Part shown: one piece after another, positions 34,857-42,904 of the stretch
Layout of the letters: each line of letters starts with the position of its first letter
Position numbering within the stretch: the first letter of the stretch is position 1
Assembly: GCF_014779665.1 (NCBI RefSeq)
Contig: NZ_JACXYY010000001.1
Coordinates: 434,001 to 498,000 of the forward strand
Reading direction: 5' to 3'
Length of the DNA stretch: 64,000 bases
DNA from: Nocardioides hwasunensis
GTDB lineage: Bacteria; Actinomycetota; Actinomycetes; Propionibacteriales; Nocardioidaceae
Notes under the pieces: model-generated
Seen by the model: the letters and a program-made list of their open reading frames with translations, nothing else
What the model was told of the DNA's origin: nothing
Databases searched by the model: none
Position numbers and translations under genes: made by a program

Positions 34857-35330
34857 TCAGTCCACCTGCACCTCGATGGCACCGGTCATCGCGACCAGCT
34901 CGTCGTACGTCGAGGAGAACACCGCGGCGGGGTGCCCGGCAGCCGCCCAGACGACGTCGTGCCGGCGCAGCCACGGGTCGATCCAGGTGCGGACGGGGGC
35001 TGGGTGGTCGAGGGGGGAGACGCCGCCGATCACCTGGCCGGTGTGACGGCGGACGAACTCGGGCGCGGCACGCTTCAGCCCGGCGACCCCGATGCGCTCG
35101 GCGACGGCCTTCGTGTCCACGCGGTGGGCGCCCGAGGTGAGGATCAGCACCGGCTCGCCGTCGCTGTCGAAGAGCAGGCTGTTGGCGATGGCGCCGACCT
35201 CGCACCCCAGGGCCGCAGCGGCGAGTGCGGCAGTGTGGGCGCTGTCGGGCAGGATGACCACGTCACCCGTGCCGCCGCGCCGGGTGAGCTCATCTCGAAA
35301 CGAGGTGACGGAGGGGTGCTCGGTCGACAT
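34857..35330 (-). CDS. YbaK/EbsC (aminoacyl-tRNA deacylase) family protein
   Basis: 157 residues of the YbaK/ProX editing-domain fold, which hydrolyses mischarged tRNAs (Cys-tRNA-Pro or Ala-tRNA-Pro). Conserved positions: the Lys in VDTKAVAERIG, the QVIGGVSPLDHPAPV block and the final AAGHPAAVFSS segment with its Gly-x-Pro. The ATG has TAGGCT six bases upstream (complement of 35337-35342). Confidence 0.9.
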   Translation of the reverse strand: MSTEHPSVTSFRDELTRRGGTGDVVILPDSAHTAALAAAALGCEVGAIANSLLFDSDGEPVLILTSGAHRVDTKAVAERIGVAGLKRAAPEFVRRHTGQVIGGVSPLDHPAPVRTWIDPWLRRHDVVWAAAGHPAAVFSSTYDELVAMTGAIEVQVD

Positions 35331-35374
35331 GATGCGAGCCTAGCGACGACGACCGACCCAGGAGACTTTCGAAG

Positions 35375-35842
35375 ATGGCGCGCGACCTGCCCCGATCCGT
35401 GGTCAACAGTGTGCGAGTGCTCGCGTTGATCGTGGCGACCTCCGCGGTGATCACCGTGCTGATCCGGCTGATGCGCGACGAGGTCATCCTCGGCTGGGCC
35501 GACGGCAACCCGGCCGCCCAGGCCAAGCTCGAGGAGGGCGGGATCGCGCTGCTGCGCAACGATCAGATCGTGCCGGGGTTCGTGGCGCTCGCGGTCGTGG
35601 CGTTCATCGGGTTCACGCTGCTCGCCATGGTGCTCGGGTCGTTCCTCGTGGGTGGGCACGGCTGGGCCCGCATGGTGCTCACCGCCACGGCCGGAGTCGG
35701 TGTGCTGGTCGGCGCGGTCTGCCTCAAGTCCCACCTGCCGGTCGTCTTCGTGGTGCTCTCCGCCCTGGTCATCGTCGAGGGCCTGGTGCTCTCCTTCTTC
35801 CTCTGGCACCGGGACACGACCGCCTTCCTGCGGCGCTCCTGA
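35375..35842 (+). CDS. Hypothetical four-helix membrane protein
   Basis: 155 residues with predicted helices near 11-31, 68-92, 97-115 and 119-143; a conserved loop between the first two is acidic and helical. Not recognised. AGGAG lies about ten bases before the ATG (AGGAGACTTTCGAAGATG), supporting the start. Divergent from the YbaK gene. Confidence 0.72.
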   Translation: MARDLPRSVVNSVRVLALIVATSAVITVLIRLMRDEVILGWADGNPAAQAKLEEGGIALLRNDQIVPGFVALAVVAFIGFTLLAMVLGSFLVGGHGWARMVLTATAGVGVLVGAVCLKSHLPVVFVVLSALVIVEGLVLSFFLWHRDTTAFLRRS

Positions 35843-35872
35843 GCCTGCGCCGCCGGCGAGCGCCGCCTGCTC

Positions 35873-35900
35873 TTGACGGGGTGTCGGTGGGCCGTAGTAC
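35873..35900 (+). promoter_or_regulatory. Putative promoter of the HEPN-methyltransferase-dinB run
   Basis: TTGACG at 35873-35878, a 16-base spacer, then TAGTAC at 35895-35900. The inferred transcription start near 35907 falls immediately before the LexA-type box at 35913-35928, a placement suited to repression. Matches are good but not perfect. Confidence 0.5.
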
Positions 35901-35912
35901 CGTTCGTGGTGT

Positions 35913-35928
35913 TCGAACAGATGTTCGA
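35913..35928. promoter_or_regulatory. LexA-type SOS box TCGAAC-N4-GTTCGA
   Basis: TCGAACAGATGTTCGA is a perfect match to the actinobacterial LexA operator (TCGAAC-N4-GTTCGA). It lies 80 bases upstream of the HEPN gene ATG and just downstream of a plausible promoter. The three genes that follow end in dinB, which fits DNA-damage control. Confidence 0.85.
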
Positions 35929-36007
35929 CGCGACCCGGGTGGCGGTGACCTCGACCCCATCGTCCCCGGGTCGTCCCCGGGGTCGACGGATGTGCCGAGG
36001 AGGCGCG

Positions 36008-36463
36008 ATGAGGCAGCACGACGACCCCGTCCAGGTGCGACGGAGCGAGCGGTTCGACCAGGCAGGCCCGCACATGCTGCCGGCGACGACGCACTCCTAC
36101 CTCCAACGATCGGCGACCTCGCTGCGCGACGCGATCACCGCCCGAGACGTGCCCACCCGCTATGCCTGCGCACACGTCGCCGCGCTGTGCGCCGCGGCCG
36201 CCCTGCTCGCGGCGCGCGCCCGGCCCGCGCCGCGGGGGAGGCGGCAGAAGAACGCCTGGGTGCTCCTGGCCGAGGTCGCACCCGAGCTCTCGGAGTGGGC
36301 GAGCTTCTTCGCCGCTGGAGCCGCCAAGCGTGCCGCCGCCGAGGCGGGCTCCACCCGTGCGGTGACCGAGCGGGAGGCCGATGACCTGGTCCGCGACGCC
36401 GACCGGTTCCTCGCTGTGGTCGAGCAGGCGCTCGGCCTCGTGCCGCACGCCAGCGTGGCGTGA
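36008..36463 (+). CDS. SAV_6107-family HEPN domain protein
   Basis: 151 residues, all-helical. The N-terminal basic region (to about 25) is followed by HEPN-like helices; R51-YACA-H56 is an R-x4-H motif, the catalytic signature of HEPN ribonucleases. The second helix pair contains KNAWVLLAEVAPELSEWASFFAAGA, recognised as the SAV_6107 family. AGGAGG (35998-36003) fixes the ATG. It is the first gene after the SOS box and lies upstream of a methyltransferase and dinB. Whether it cuts RNA is untested; the motif makes it plausible. Confidence 0.83.
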   Translation: MRQHDDPVQVRRSERFDQAGPHMLPATTHSYLQRSATSLRDAITARDVPTRYACAHVAALCAAAALLAARARPAPRGRRQKNAWVLLAEVAPELSEWASFFAAGAAKRAAAEAGSTRAVTEREADDLVRDADRFLAVVEQALGLVPHASVA

Positions 36464-36485
36464 GCGTGCCACTAGGGTTGCCGGC

Positions 36486-37241
36486 ATGCCGCAGCCTTCC
36501 GCCAGCGACCGTCGCCAGTCCGTCCGCACCGGCGTCGTGTGGGACGGCGTGCGCCGGCTGCTGGACGGCGACGGCACCGCGGCACCCGCAGCGGAACAGG
36601 CCCGCATCGTCGACGTCGGCGGCGGCACGGGCGGGTTCGCGGTCCCCCTGGCCGAGCTGGGTCACACCGTCCAGGTCATCGACCCCAGCCCGGACGCGCT
36701 CGCCTCGCTCGACCGGCGGGCCCGCGAGCGTGGTGTCGCCGACCGCGTCACCGGCCAGCAGGGCGACCTGTCCGACCTGCCCACCCTCGCTGCCGAGGTC
36801 GACCTCGTCCTCTGCCACGGTGTGCTCGAGATGGTCGACGACCCCGCCGCGTCCCTCGCGGCGATCGCGGGCGTGCTCCGCCCGGGCGGACACCTCAGCC
36901 TGCTCGTCGCCCAGCGGCACGCCGCGGTCGTGGCGCGGGCCATGGCCGGGCACTTCCAGGCCGCCCGTGAGCTGCTCGACGGTGACCCCGCAGCCGGGTC
37001 CGGTGCAAGCCGCGGCGGTCGCCGCTTCACCCACGACGAGCTCGGCGACCTCCTCGGTGACGCCGGGCTCCAGGCCTCGTCGGTGCAGGCGGTGCGGGTC
37101 TTCGCCGACCTCGTTCCCGGCAGCCTGCTCGACCTCGAGCCCGGCGCGACCGCGGCCCTGGTCGAGCTCGAGCGAGCCGTCGCGACCCGACCGGAATACC
37201 TGCCGCTCGCCACTCAGCTCCACGTCATCGCCGGTCGCTGA
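36486..37241 (+). CDS. SAM-dependent methyltransferase (class I)
   Basis: 251 residues. SAM-binding motif I IVDVGGGTGGFAVPLA, motif II acidic strand VQVIDPSP, and the LCHGVLEMVDDP block typical of UbiE/CmoM-like enzymes. Substrate unknown; CmoM-like members methylate modified tRNA uridine, but that is only one option. TAGGGT (36473-36478) lies seven bases before the ATG, so besides read-through from the SOS promoter it may have its own leaderless start. Confidence 0.87.
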   Translation: MPQPSASDRRQSVRTGVVWDGVRRLLDGDGTAAPAAEQARIVDVGGGTGGFAVPLAELGHTVQVIDPSPDALASLDRRARERGVADRVTGQQGDLSDLPTLAAEVDLVLCHGVLEMVDDPAASLAAIAGVLRPGGHLSLLVAQRHAAVVARAMAGHFQAARELLDGDPAAGSGASRGGRRFTHDELGDLLGDAGLQASSVQAVRVFADLVPGSLLDLEPGATAALVELERAVATRPEYLPLATQLHVIAGR

Positions 37242-37286
37242 CACGCCCGACGGCGGCCGGACCGACGGCCCGATCGGCAGGCGGCG

Positions 37287-38468
37287 GTGACCGACACCCC
37301 GATCTTGCACGTCGACATGGACGCCTTCTACGCGTCCGTGGCGCTGCGCGAGCGCCCCGACCTCCTGGACCAGCCGGTGGTGGTCGGCGGACGCGGCCGC
37401 GGCGTGGTCCTGGCCGCCAACTACGTCGCCCGTCGCTACGGCGTGCACTCGGCGTTGCCGATGAGCCGCGTGCGCCGGCTGTGCCCACGGGTGGTCGTGC
37501 TCGAGCCCGACTACGCCACGTTCATCACCGTCTCTGCCTCGGTCATGGAGACCTTCCGCGAGGTGACGCCGGTCGTGGAGGTGCTCTCGCTCGACGAGGC
37601 GTTCCTCGACGTGCGCGGGTCGACCCGGCGGCTGGGCTCGCCGGTGGAGATCGCTGAGCGGGTGCGCTCGACGATCCACGACGAGCAGGGCATCACCTGC
37701 TCGGTCGGCGTGGCCAGGACCATCTCGGTGGCCAAGGTCGCCAGTCGGCGGGCCAAGCCCGACGGCGTCATCGTGGTCCCGCCGTCCGAGGTGACGTCGT
37801 TCCTCCACCCCCTCGACGTCGGCGACCTCTACGGCGTGGGGGAGAAGACCCGCGCACTGCTGCACCGGTCAGGGCTGCGCACCGTCAAGGACGTCGCGCA
37901 CACGCCGCTCGACGCCCTCCAGCGCCAGGTGGGCGTCCACCTCGGCCGCCACCTCCACGACTTGGCGTGGGGCACGGACCGCGACGAGCTGAACGCCAGC
38001 ACGGGCACGCGCGAGCCCGAGCGATCGATGGGTGCCGACGAGACCTTCGGTCGAGACACCGACGACCGCGAGGTCATCGTGCGAGAGCTGCTCCGCCTCT
38101 CGGCGCGCGTGGCCGGCCGGATGCGTGCGGCCGGCGTCGTCGGTCGGACGATCACCCTCAAGGTCAGGTTCTCCGACTTCACCACCATCGCCCGCGCGCG
38201 CACCGTGCCCGAGGCCACCGACGTGACCGTCGAGATCCATCGCACGGCGACCCGCCTCTTCGACGCGCTCGGGCTGCGACACCAGCGCCTGCGCCTGGTC
38301 GGGGTGCGCGTCGAGCGGTTGGTGCCACGCTGCACGGTCCACCGCCAGCTCGCGCTGGGCGAGCCCGACCCCGGCTGGACGGAGGCGGACCGGGCGGTCG
38401 ATCGCGCGACGCGTCGGTTCGGGTCGGCGGCCGTCCGACCCGCCAGCCTGGTGGTCGGGCGGCCCTGA
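37287..38468 (+). CDS. dinB: DNA polymerase IV (Y family)
   Basis: 393 residues. Catalytic acidic residues in HVDMDAFYASV (D10, D12) and SLDEAFLDV (Asp-Glu about 106-107), steric-gate region FYAS, then thumb, two helix-hairpin-helix segments (DVGDLYGVGEKTRALL) and the little-finger domain with RLVGVRVERL. Error-prone translesion synthesis on damaged DNA. Begins 45 bases after the methyltransferase gene and is probably co-transcribed from the SOS-controlled promoter. Confidence 0.95.
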   Translation: MTDTPILHVDMDAFYASVALRERPDLLDQPVVVGGRGRGVVLAANYVARRYGVHSALPMSRVRRLCPRVVVLEPDYATFITVSASVMETFREVTPVVEVLSLDEAFLDVRGSTRRLGSPVEIAERVRSTIHDEQGITCSVGVARTISVAKVASRRAKPDGVIVVPPSEVTSFLHPLDVGDLYGVGEKTRALLHRSGLRTVKDVAHTPLDALQRQVGVHLGRHLHDLAWGTDRDELNASTGTREPERSMGADETFGRDTDDREVIVRELLRLSARVAGRMRAAGVVGRTITLKVRFSDFTTIARARTVPEATDVTVEIHRTATRLFDALGLRHQRLRLVGVRVERLVPRCTVHRQLALGEPDPGWTEADRAVDRATRRFGSAAVRPASLVVGRP

Positions 38469-38545
38469 CCCACGGGCCGGTGGACGCGTCCGGCCCACCC
38501 CGGCGGGCGACCGCGGCACCTGCGGTGGGGTGAATTTTCCGGGGA

Positions 38546-38560
38546 CGCCTACCGTAGGCG
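38546..38560. promoter_or_regulatory. Perfect palindrome CGCCTAC-C-GTAGGCG upstream of DUF3040 gene
   Basis: Seven-base arms around a single C. It lies 12 bases before TAGACT (38573-38578), a fair -10 for the DUF3040 gene, so it would cover the -35 region. The adjacent TGAATTTTCC (38531-38540) is unusually AT-rich for this genome. An operator is likely; the regulator is unknown. Confidence 0.5.
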
Positions 38561-38605
38561 CAACAGCGTGCCTAGACTTGTGGCCGAGAGAGGTGAGGAG
38601 GAACC

Positions 38606-39055
38606 GTGGAGCTCTCCGAGGAAGAACTGCGAATGCTCGAGCAGATGGAGCGCGCGCTCGTCGAGGAGGACCCCAAGCTCGCCTCGACCCTGCGCGGCAC
38701 GTCCTTCCAGCGTGCTGCTCGTCGGCGCCTCGTCCTCGGCGGCGTCGTCCTCGTGGCCGGCATCGGCCTCCTCGTCATCGCCGTGCTCCTCGACCTCAGC
38801 GCCCTGCTCCAGACCATCACCGGGGTCCTCGGCTTCGTGGTGATGCTCGGAGGCGCCGTGCTGGCCCTCACCTCGACGCGCAGCCCGGGCCACCAGGCCA
38901 GCCCCAAGGTGCGGGCGTCCGGCCGTTCCGGCCTCGGTGTCGTCGACGGTGGTCGGCAGCACCGCCCCAGCCGTCCGGGCCGTCAGCGCTCCGGCGGTCC
39001 GTTCATGGAGCGCATGGAGGAGCGGTGGCGTCGCCGCCGCGAGCGCGGCCTGTGA
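38606..39055 (+). CDS. DUF3040 membrane protein
   Basis: 149 residues: N-terminal amphipathic region LSEEELRMLEQMERALVEEDPKLASTL typical of DUF3040, two membrane helices (about 43-62 and 66-86), and a basic, Gly/Ser-rich cytoplasmic tail ending RMEERWRRRRERGL. The family (Rv2169c in M. tuberculosis) lies next to the dcw cluster in many actinobacteria. GAGGAGG precedes the GTG start. A UUCG hairpin terminator follows. Confidence 0.9.
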   Translation: MELSEEELRMLEQMERALVEEDPKLASTLRGTSFQRAARRRLVLGGVVLVAGIGLLVIAVLLDLSALLQTITGVLGFVVMLGGAVLALTSTRSPGHQASPKVRASGRSGLGVVDGGRQHRPSRPGRQRSGGPFMERMEERWRRRRERGL

Positions 39056-39080
39056 CCTCGCACTGACTCCACCCCGATCG

Positions 39081-39100
39081 AGCCCGGCTTCGGCCGGGCT
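39081..39100. terminator. Hairpin terminator with TTCG loop after DUF3040 gene
   Basis: AGCCCGGC-TTCG-GCCGGGCT: a perfect 8-bp stem with a UUCG tetraloop, 26 bases after the DUF3040 stop. There is no T-tract, as is common for high-GC actinobacterial terminators. The site lies between convergent genes and could act in both directions. Confidence 0.7.
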
Positions 39101-39147
39101 AGTCGTACGTCGTGGCCACGCACCCGTTCCCGGACGTCATGGACATC

Positions 39148-39216
39148 GGTCGTTGCGGCGACCAGGCGCCACGACGTCGTGGACGTACGTCATGACGCTC
39201 GGTCGCCAGTGCGACC
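39148..39216. repeat. Two tandem hairpin-forming repeats between DUF3040 and transglutaminase genes
   Basis: Two related units 53 bases apart: each has GACGTCATG or TACGTCATG followed by a GGTCG...CGACC hairpin (39148-39163 and 39201-39216). They sit in the convergent 202-base gap and probably add to termination. Imperfect copies of each other, unlike anything else I saw in the window. Confidence 0.55.
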
Positions 39217-39257
39217 ACCGGCCATGACCTCCGCGCCTCGCCGGCGGGCCGGGGGCG

Positions 39258-41630
39258 TCAGCCGACGAGCTCGTCGACCGTCCGGCCGGTGTCCTGCTCG
39301 GGCGTCTCGGCCCGGCGGGACCGCGAGCGGGGACGCCACGACGTACGTCGCCCGACGACCGAGGCCGGCCACCAGGTGGCCCGACGCGCCTCGCGGGGCG
39401 TGACCGCGGCGGCCAGGGACTCCTCGACCAGGCTGAGGTCGTCGGCGAACCGGTCTGCGGTGAAGGTCTCGGGGTCGCGGGCGTAGCGGCTTCGCTCGAG
39501 CGCGACGACGAGACGGTCGAGGGCGTGCGCGGCCTCCGGTGCCTCGTCGCGGCCCCGTCGTGGCCGGTCGGGTCGCTCGCCCCCGGCGACGGGTGCGGCC
39601 AGCAGCCGTCCGAGCCACTCGCCGGCCCGGCGAGGTGAGCGACCTTCGGGCCAGGCGTGGCCGAGGTCGCGAGCGACGTCGCGCAGCTCGACCCAGAGGT
39701 CCTCGATGTCTCCGGCGAGCCGCCGTCGCCGACGTGACGTGCGGACCAGCCGCGGTGTCAGCAGCAGCAGCACCAGGAGGGCGAGACCCAGCACGCCGGA
39801 CACGATCGGGACCCACGGGATCGACGAGGTGGTCTCGGACGCCGTGCTGGTGTCGGTGTCGGCGGTCTCCCCGCGCTCGGGAAGGAGCTCGGTGGAGCTG
39901 CTGGCACTCGGCGTCGGCGCCTCGGTGACCGCCTCGAACTGGGCGTCGGTGTAGCCCGGGACGTTGTCGGCGCGGGCCGCGGGTGTCGGTTCGAACCGCA
40001 CCCAGCCGGAGCCGGGGAAGTAGAGCTCGGGCCAGGCGTGCAGGTCGTGGGCGGAGAACTCCCAGGACCCGTTGGTGGACTTCTCCGGCTCGAGGAAGCC
40101 GACCGCGACCCGGCTCGGGATGCCGATGACGCGCGCCATGATCGCCATCGACGCCGCGAACTGCTCGCAGTAGCCCACCCGGTCGTCGAGGAACGCCATC
40201 AGGTCTGCGCCGCCGTTGCCGGCCGACTCGACCTGGTTGACGTCGTAGCGGAAGCCGCCGTCGCGGCGGAACCACTGCTGGAGCAGCTGCGCCTTCTGGA
40301 ACCGGGTCGGAGCGTCGGCGGTGACGCTCGCGGCCAGCCGACGGATCTCGTTGTTGAGCGTGCTCGGCACGTCGGTGAAGATGCCGGCGACCGAGCCGGC
40401 GCCGGAGACGGCGGTGTTCATCGACTCGGCGTCGTAGGTCAGCTGGGCGCCGGTGAAGTCGTAGGTCCGCCCGGCGGTGGTGACGTCGTCGTTGGCGCCG
40501 ATGAAGTCACGGGTGCTGACGTCGTAGCGCCAGTCGGTGCCTGCCGAGATCCGGGTGACCTGCTCCGTGGTCGGCAGCCAGGTCGACCTGAAGTCGGGGC
40601 TGACCCGGACGTCGTAGGCGAACTCCTTGCGCGGCACGTCGGTGGCGACGCCGTCGAGGGTCGGCAACGCACCGGTGGCGGTCTGGGTCTCCGGGATCTC
40701 GCGGTCGCCGGGCGTCCACGACGACCCGTTGAAGCGGGACAGGACCGAGATGCGGAAGTAGCTGGGCTTGGGGCCGGCCGTGGTCACCCACAGCAACGGG
40801 ATGTCCTCGCCTCGCTGGAGGTCACGACGCAGGTCGATCATCGGGTCCTTGACCTCGACCTCGCGCGTGCCGGGCCCGTTGCCGTCGAAGACGCTCATAG
40901 TCATGGTGGGCACGGCGAGCGGCACGGCGACTGCGAGGGCGATCGCCGAGGCGCCGAGGGCGAGCGCGGTGTTGCCGATCGCGCCGGTGCGCACGGAGAA
41001 CGAGCCCTTCTCGCCGTCCGGCGCCCTGCCCCAGCTGGTCACGTGGTCGCTGTGCTGGAGGAAGACGAGGGCGAGGAACAGTCCGGCGATGACCACGAAG
41101 AGCCACCACGACACCGCGTTGCCGGTCACTGCCACCGGCAGGGTGTACGCCGCCAGCAGCACGAGACCGGCCACCGGAGCGCGACGCAGCGTGCAGGCCA
41201 CCACGTCGACCAGCCAGACGACCAGTGCTCCGCCGATGAGCAGGAGCGGGTACACCGGAGGCACGCCGGCCTGGACGGGAGCCGCGTAGTTGCGGGAGGT
41301 CTCGAGCGCGTCGTCGAGCGCGACGAGGAAGGCATCGACGTTGCCCGGCGTCGGGACCGGAGAACCGGTCACCGTGCCGAGCACCAGCAGGCCACCGACG
41401 ACCAGCTGGCCGGCCATGATCGCAGGGGCGGGCAGCCGGCTCCAGCGCGCGACGGCACCCATCGCGGCCAGGACGACCCCGATGAGGAGGAGCGGGATCC
41501 CCACCTCGGCGAAGCCGTCGGTCAGCACCCGCCACGAGAGGATGGTGGCCCAGCCGGCGAGCAGGGCGATGAACGCCACCCGCAGCTGGTGGGGGAGCGC
41601 GCTCCACGAGGTCGTGCCGGACGCCTTCAT
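39258..41630 (-). CDS. Transglutaminase-like membrane protein (TgpA/DUF3488 type)
   Basis: 790 residues. Six or so N-terminal membrane helices (about 15-240), a large extracytoplasmic region with a transglutaminase core (Cys in RVGYCEQFAAS, His in HDLHAWPEL, and GWVRFEPTP where many homologues have Asp instead of Glu), another membrane helix near 600-620, and a cytoplasmic C-terminal domain of about 160 residues. Probably a cysteine protease or transamidase acting at the cell surface. ATG overlaps the DUF58 stop (ATGA). Forms the standard MoxR-DUF58-transglutaminase operon. Confidence 0.9.
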   Translation of the reverse strand: MKASGTTSWSALPHQLRVAFIALLAGWATILSWRVLTDGFAEVGIPLLLIGVVLAAMGAVARWSRLPAPAIMAGQLVVGGLLVLGTVTGSPVPTPGNVDAFLVALDDALETSRNYAAPVQAGVPPVYPLLLIGGALVVWLVDVVACTLRRAPVAGLVLLAAYTLPVAVTGNAVSWWLFVVIAGLFLALVFLQHSDHVTSWGRAPDGEKGSFSVRTGAIGNTALALGASAIALAVAVPLAVPTMTMSVFDGNGPGTREVEVKDPMIDLRRDLQRGEDIPLLWVTTAGPKPSYFRISVLSRFNGSSWTPGDREIPETQTATGALPTLDGVATDVPRKEFAYDVRVSPDFRSTWLPTTEQVTRISAGTDWRYDVSTRDFIGANDDVTTAGRTYDFTGAQLTYDAESMNTAVSGAGSVAGIFTDVPSTLNNEIRRLAASVTADAPTRFQKAQLLQQWFRRDGGFRYDVNQVESAGNGGADLMAFLDDRVGYCEQFAASMAIMARVIGIPSRVAVGFLEPEKSTNGSWEFSAHDLHAWPELYFPGSGWVRFEPTPAARADNVPGYTDAQFEAVTEAPTPSASSSTELLPERGETADTDTSTASETTSSIPWVPIVSGVLGLALLVLLLLTPRLVRTSRRRRRLAGDIEDLWVELRDVARDLGHAWPEGRSPRRAGEWLGRLLAAPVAGGERPDRPRRGRDEAPEAAHALDRLVVALERSRYARDPETFTADRFADDLSLVEESLAAAVTPREARRATWWPASVVGRRTSWRPRSRSRRAETPEQDTGRTVDELVG

Positions 41631-42904
41631 CGCGCGGATCCTGCCGCTGCGGTCGACCTGCTCTGCATGAGTCCGAGCTCCTGCCACGCGGTGTCGAGCC
41701 GGTCGCGGGGACCGAGGGTCACCGAGCGCCAGCCGGACGCGGTGAGGTGGGCGGCCGCACCTCGGCCCGGCTGCACGGGCAGGTGCGGTGCCCAGGCGTC
41801 GACGTCGAGCGAGATGGCCAGGCTCGAGGACGCATGGTGCTGCAGGCGCCGCAGGAACGGGAGGTCGACCTCCGCGAGCCCGCCGAAGACGCCGACGGTG
41901 AGCCCGCCGTGCCCGGGCTCGGCCAGCCACTGGAGGTCGGGGGCGGGAGCGTGGTCGAGCTGGACCACGGCCAGTGCCTCGAGCAGCGGCACGGTGCTCG
42001 CCTCCCCGGTCTGCGAGTGCCACTGGGTCTCGCGGCTGTCCCCGGAGGCGGTGACCAGCCGGACGGTGTAGCCGCGATGGGCCAGGTGGACCGCGATCGA
42101 GGCGGCGGCGGAGACCGCGCCCTCCAGCGAGCTGGCAGCGCCCTGGCCGCGGTGCGAGGTGCCGCGGTTGTCGAGGAAGACCGTCGCACGCGACTGCCAG
42201 GGCTGCTCCTCGCGCCGCACCATCAGCTCACCGACGCGGGCCGAGCTGCGCCAGTGCACGCGCCGGAGGTCGTCGCCGCGGCGGTACTCGCGGACGGTGA
42301 CGTCCTCGGCGCTGCCGGTCGCGAAGGCGCGGGGCCGGTTGTCGCCGGACCCGGTCCAGGCGCCGCCGAGCGGGATGCTCGGCAGGGTGATGGTGCGCGG
42401 GGTGACGGTCAGGCGCGAGGTCGCGTGGAAGGTGCGCCCGAGCTCGACGAGGCCGAACGGGTCGGTGACCCGCACGGACATCGGACCGATGTCGAACTGG
42501 CCGCGCAGCTCCGAGCGCACCTGGTAGGTCGCATGGCGTCGCCAGCCGTGGCCGAGTCCCTCCAGCACGAAGCGCGGCCTGGTGCCCAGCACGTAGGGGA
42601 GTCGCTCCTCGAGCAGCAGCACGCCGGTCGGCGTGCGCGACTCGTTGGCGACGGTGAGCTCGACGGTCGCGGGCTGGCCGGCGACGACGAGCTGCGGCGA
42701 GACGGTGCGCACCAGGCCGAGCCGGTAGCGGGAGCGGCCCACCCACCACGCGGTCAGGAGCGGGAGCACGGCGACCAGCACGCCGATGCGGACCACGGAG
42801 GAGTGGCCCACGACGATCGCAGCGACCACCGTCGTGATGCCGGCAGCCAGGAACGCCCGTCCGCGGACGGTCAGGGAGGCGAGTGCCTCACGCACGGCTG
42901 CCAC
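41627..42904 (-). CDS. DUF58 domain-containing protein
   Basis: 425 residues: two N-terminal membrane helices (about 15-55), a beta-rich middle region, and the DUF58 signature RRGDDLRRVHWRSSAR around 200-215, preceding a von Willebrand A-like fold in which ATVFLDNR supplies the first strand. Works with MoxR ATPases in assembly or activation of surface complexes (family knowledge). Its start lies 17 bases inside the MoxR gene. Confidence 0.92.
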   Translation of the reverse strand: MAAVREALASLTVRGRAFLAAGITTVVAAIVVGHSSVVRIGVLVAVLPLLTAWWVGRSRYRLGLVRTVSPQLVVAGQPATVELTVANESRTPTGVLLLEERLPYVLGTRPRFVLEGLGHGWRRHATYQVRSELRGQFDIGPMSVRVTDPFGLVELGRTFHATSRLTVTPRTITLPSIPLGGAWTGSGDNRPRAFATGSAEDVTVREYRRGDDLRRVHWRSSARVGELMVRREEQPWQSRATVFLDNRGTSHRGQGAASSLEGAVSAAASIAVHLAHRGYTVRLVTASGDSRETQWHSQTGEASTVPLLEALAVVQLDHAPAPDLQWLAEPGHGGLTVGVFGGLAEVDLPFLRRLQHHASSSLAISLDVDAWAPHLPVQPGRGAAAHLTASGWRSVTLGPRDRLDTAWQELGLMQSRSTAAAGSAR

